Assembly (NCBI GenBank): GCA_002279705.1
Contig: NCCO01000022.1
Span: forward strand, 1-43,335
Length of the DNA: 43,335 nucleotides
Direction: 5' to 3'
Origin: Allobosea sp. 12-68-7
GTDB lineage: Bacteria > Pseudomonadota > Alphaproteobacteria > Rhizobiales > Beijerinckiaceae
Below are positions 42,819-43,335 of this stretch, piece after piece (positions within the stretch are counted from its first letter, which is position 1; each line of letters begins with the position of its first letter). The position numbers and the translations under genes are program-made. Under the pieces are notes generated by a model that ran no database searches, was not told the origin of the DNA, and saw only the letters and a program-made list of their open reading frames with translations.

Positions 42819-43335
42819 ATGAAGAAACTGCTGTTGAGCAGCATCGCGCTCGGCGCGGTCCTCGCCTTCTCGGGCGTGGCCAATGCCCAGCTCAAGATCG
42901 GCGTCGCCGGCCCGATCACCGGCCCCAACGCCGCCTTCGGCGCCCAGCTCAAGAACGGGACGGAGCAGGCCGTCGAGGACATCAACGCCGCCGGCGGCGT
43001 CCTCGGTCAGAAGCTCGTGCTCTCCGTCGGCGACGACGTCTCCGATCCCAAGCAGGGCGTTTCGGTTGCCAACAAATTCGTCGGCGACGGCGTCAAGTGG
43101 GTCGTCGGGCACTTCAACTCCGGCGTCGTCATGCCGGCCTCGGAAGTCTATGCCGAGAACGGCATCCTGATGATCTCGCCTTCGGCCACCAACCCGAAGA
43201 TCACCGAGCGCGGCCTCTGGAACGTCTTCCGCACCTGCGGCCGCGACGACCAGCAGGGCGAGGTCGCGGCGGCCTACATCGCCAAGAACTTCAAGGACAA
43301 GAAGATCGCGGTCATCCACGACAAGACGACCTATG
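42819..43335 (+). CDS. Branched-chain amino acid ABC transporter substrate-binding protein, N-terminal part
   Basis: This gene is cut by the right edge of the window; 172 codons are visible. A typical signal peptide (MKKLLLSSIALGAVLAFSGVANA, cut after ANA) precedes LKIGVAGPITGPNAAFGAQLKNG, the start of a type I periplasmic binding fold (PF13458) as in LivJ/LivK. INAAGGVLGQKLVLSVGDD and VVGHFNSGVVMPASEVY are ligand-cleft segments. It captures branched-chain or related amino acids in the periplasm for LivHMGF. AGGGGAG precedes the ATG at 42819. It lies 131 bases after the DUF6867 gene and may have its own promoter for higher expression. Confidence 0.93.
   Translation, partial: MKKLLLSSIALGAVLAFSGVANAQLKIGVAGPITGPNAAFGAQLKNGTEQAVEDINAAGGVLGQKLVLSVGDDVSDPKQGVSVANKFVGDGVKWVVGHFNSGVVMPASEVYAENGILMISPSATNPKITERGLWNVFRTCGRDDQQGEVAAAYIAKNFKDKKIAVIHDKTTY

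Overview
The window is GC-rich, densely packed chromosomal DNA that reads as an alphaproteobacterium of the order Hyphomicrobiales (Rhizobiales). This assignment is an inference. It rests on the gene families present (Usg, ExoD, BcsS-type outer-membrane protein, DUF6867 beside a liv operon, cox-type molybdoenzyme cluster, Anbu cluster) and on several palindromic intergenic repeat families. A Bosea- or Methylobacterium-like genome would fit, but the genus cannot be fixed from the sequence alone. I found no tRNA, rRNA, CRISPR array, phage gene or insertion sequence.

Layout. Positions 1-6017 hold mixed housekeeping genes: the end of an M20 amidohydrolase, an EamA transporter, an isoprenylcysteine-methyltransferase-like membrane protein, gpt, a CinA/MoaB-like protein, an FkbM methyltransferase, map and radC. 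Positions 6140-10344 are a four-gene Anbu (ancestral proteasome beta-subunit) operon: circularly permuted ATP-grasp, alpha-E protein, transglutaminase-like protein and Anbu. The transglutaminase-like member has lost its catalytic cysteine. Positions 10447-15557 carry a membrane GGDEF-EAL protein, ExoD, Usg, a BcsS-like protein, an SDR protein and a DUF2256 zinc-ribbon protein.

Positions 15694-29065 form a large aerobic carbon-monoxide-dehydrogenase-like cluster. The structural subunits are coxS-coxL-coxM on the minus strand. The active-site loop AYRGAGR marks the form II type, so the substrate need not be CO. Maturation genes are a VWA CoxE protein, a MoxR/CoxD AAA ATPase, two XdhC-type halves with a LysE exporter between them, a MoeA-MobA fusion and CoxG. 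The MoxR gene is frameshifted, apparently by a small deletion, which cuts off its C-terminal lid. A soluble globin-coupled chemotaxis receptor lies in the cluster and has Glu where the heme-ligating proximal His should be.

Positions 29251-33517 are a compact operon, pcaB - aconitase X large - aconitase X small - pcaD - pcaC. It places a two-subunit aconitase X inside protocatechuate beta-ketoadipate pathway genes. PcaD has a premature stop 13 codons before the apparent ancestral stop. Next come a flavin reductase, a GntR/FCD regulator, and a cupin - DadA-type oxidase - 4-hydroxyproline epimerase set that looks like hydroxyproline catabolism. A perfect 14-bp palindrome overlaps the likely -10 element of the cupin promoter and is a good candidate operator for the GntR protein. 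Positions 38361-43335 are a branched-chain (HAAT-type) amino-acid ABC transporter, livH-livM-livG-livF-DUF6867-substrate-binding protein, cut by the window edge.

The most interesting points are the aconitase X genes inside the pca operon, the Cys-less transglutaminase in the Anbu operon, the His-less globin receptor beside a gas-enzyme-like cluster, and two fresh-looking lesions (MoxR ATPase and PcaD) that should first be checked against raw reads.
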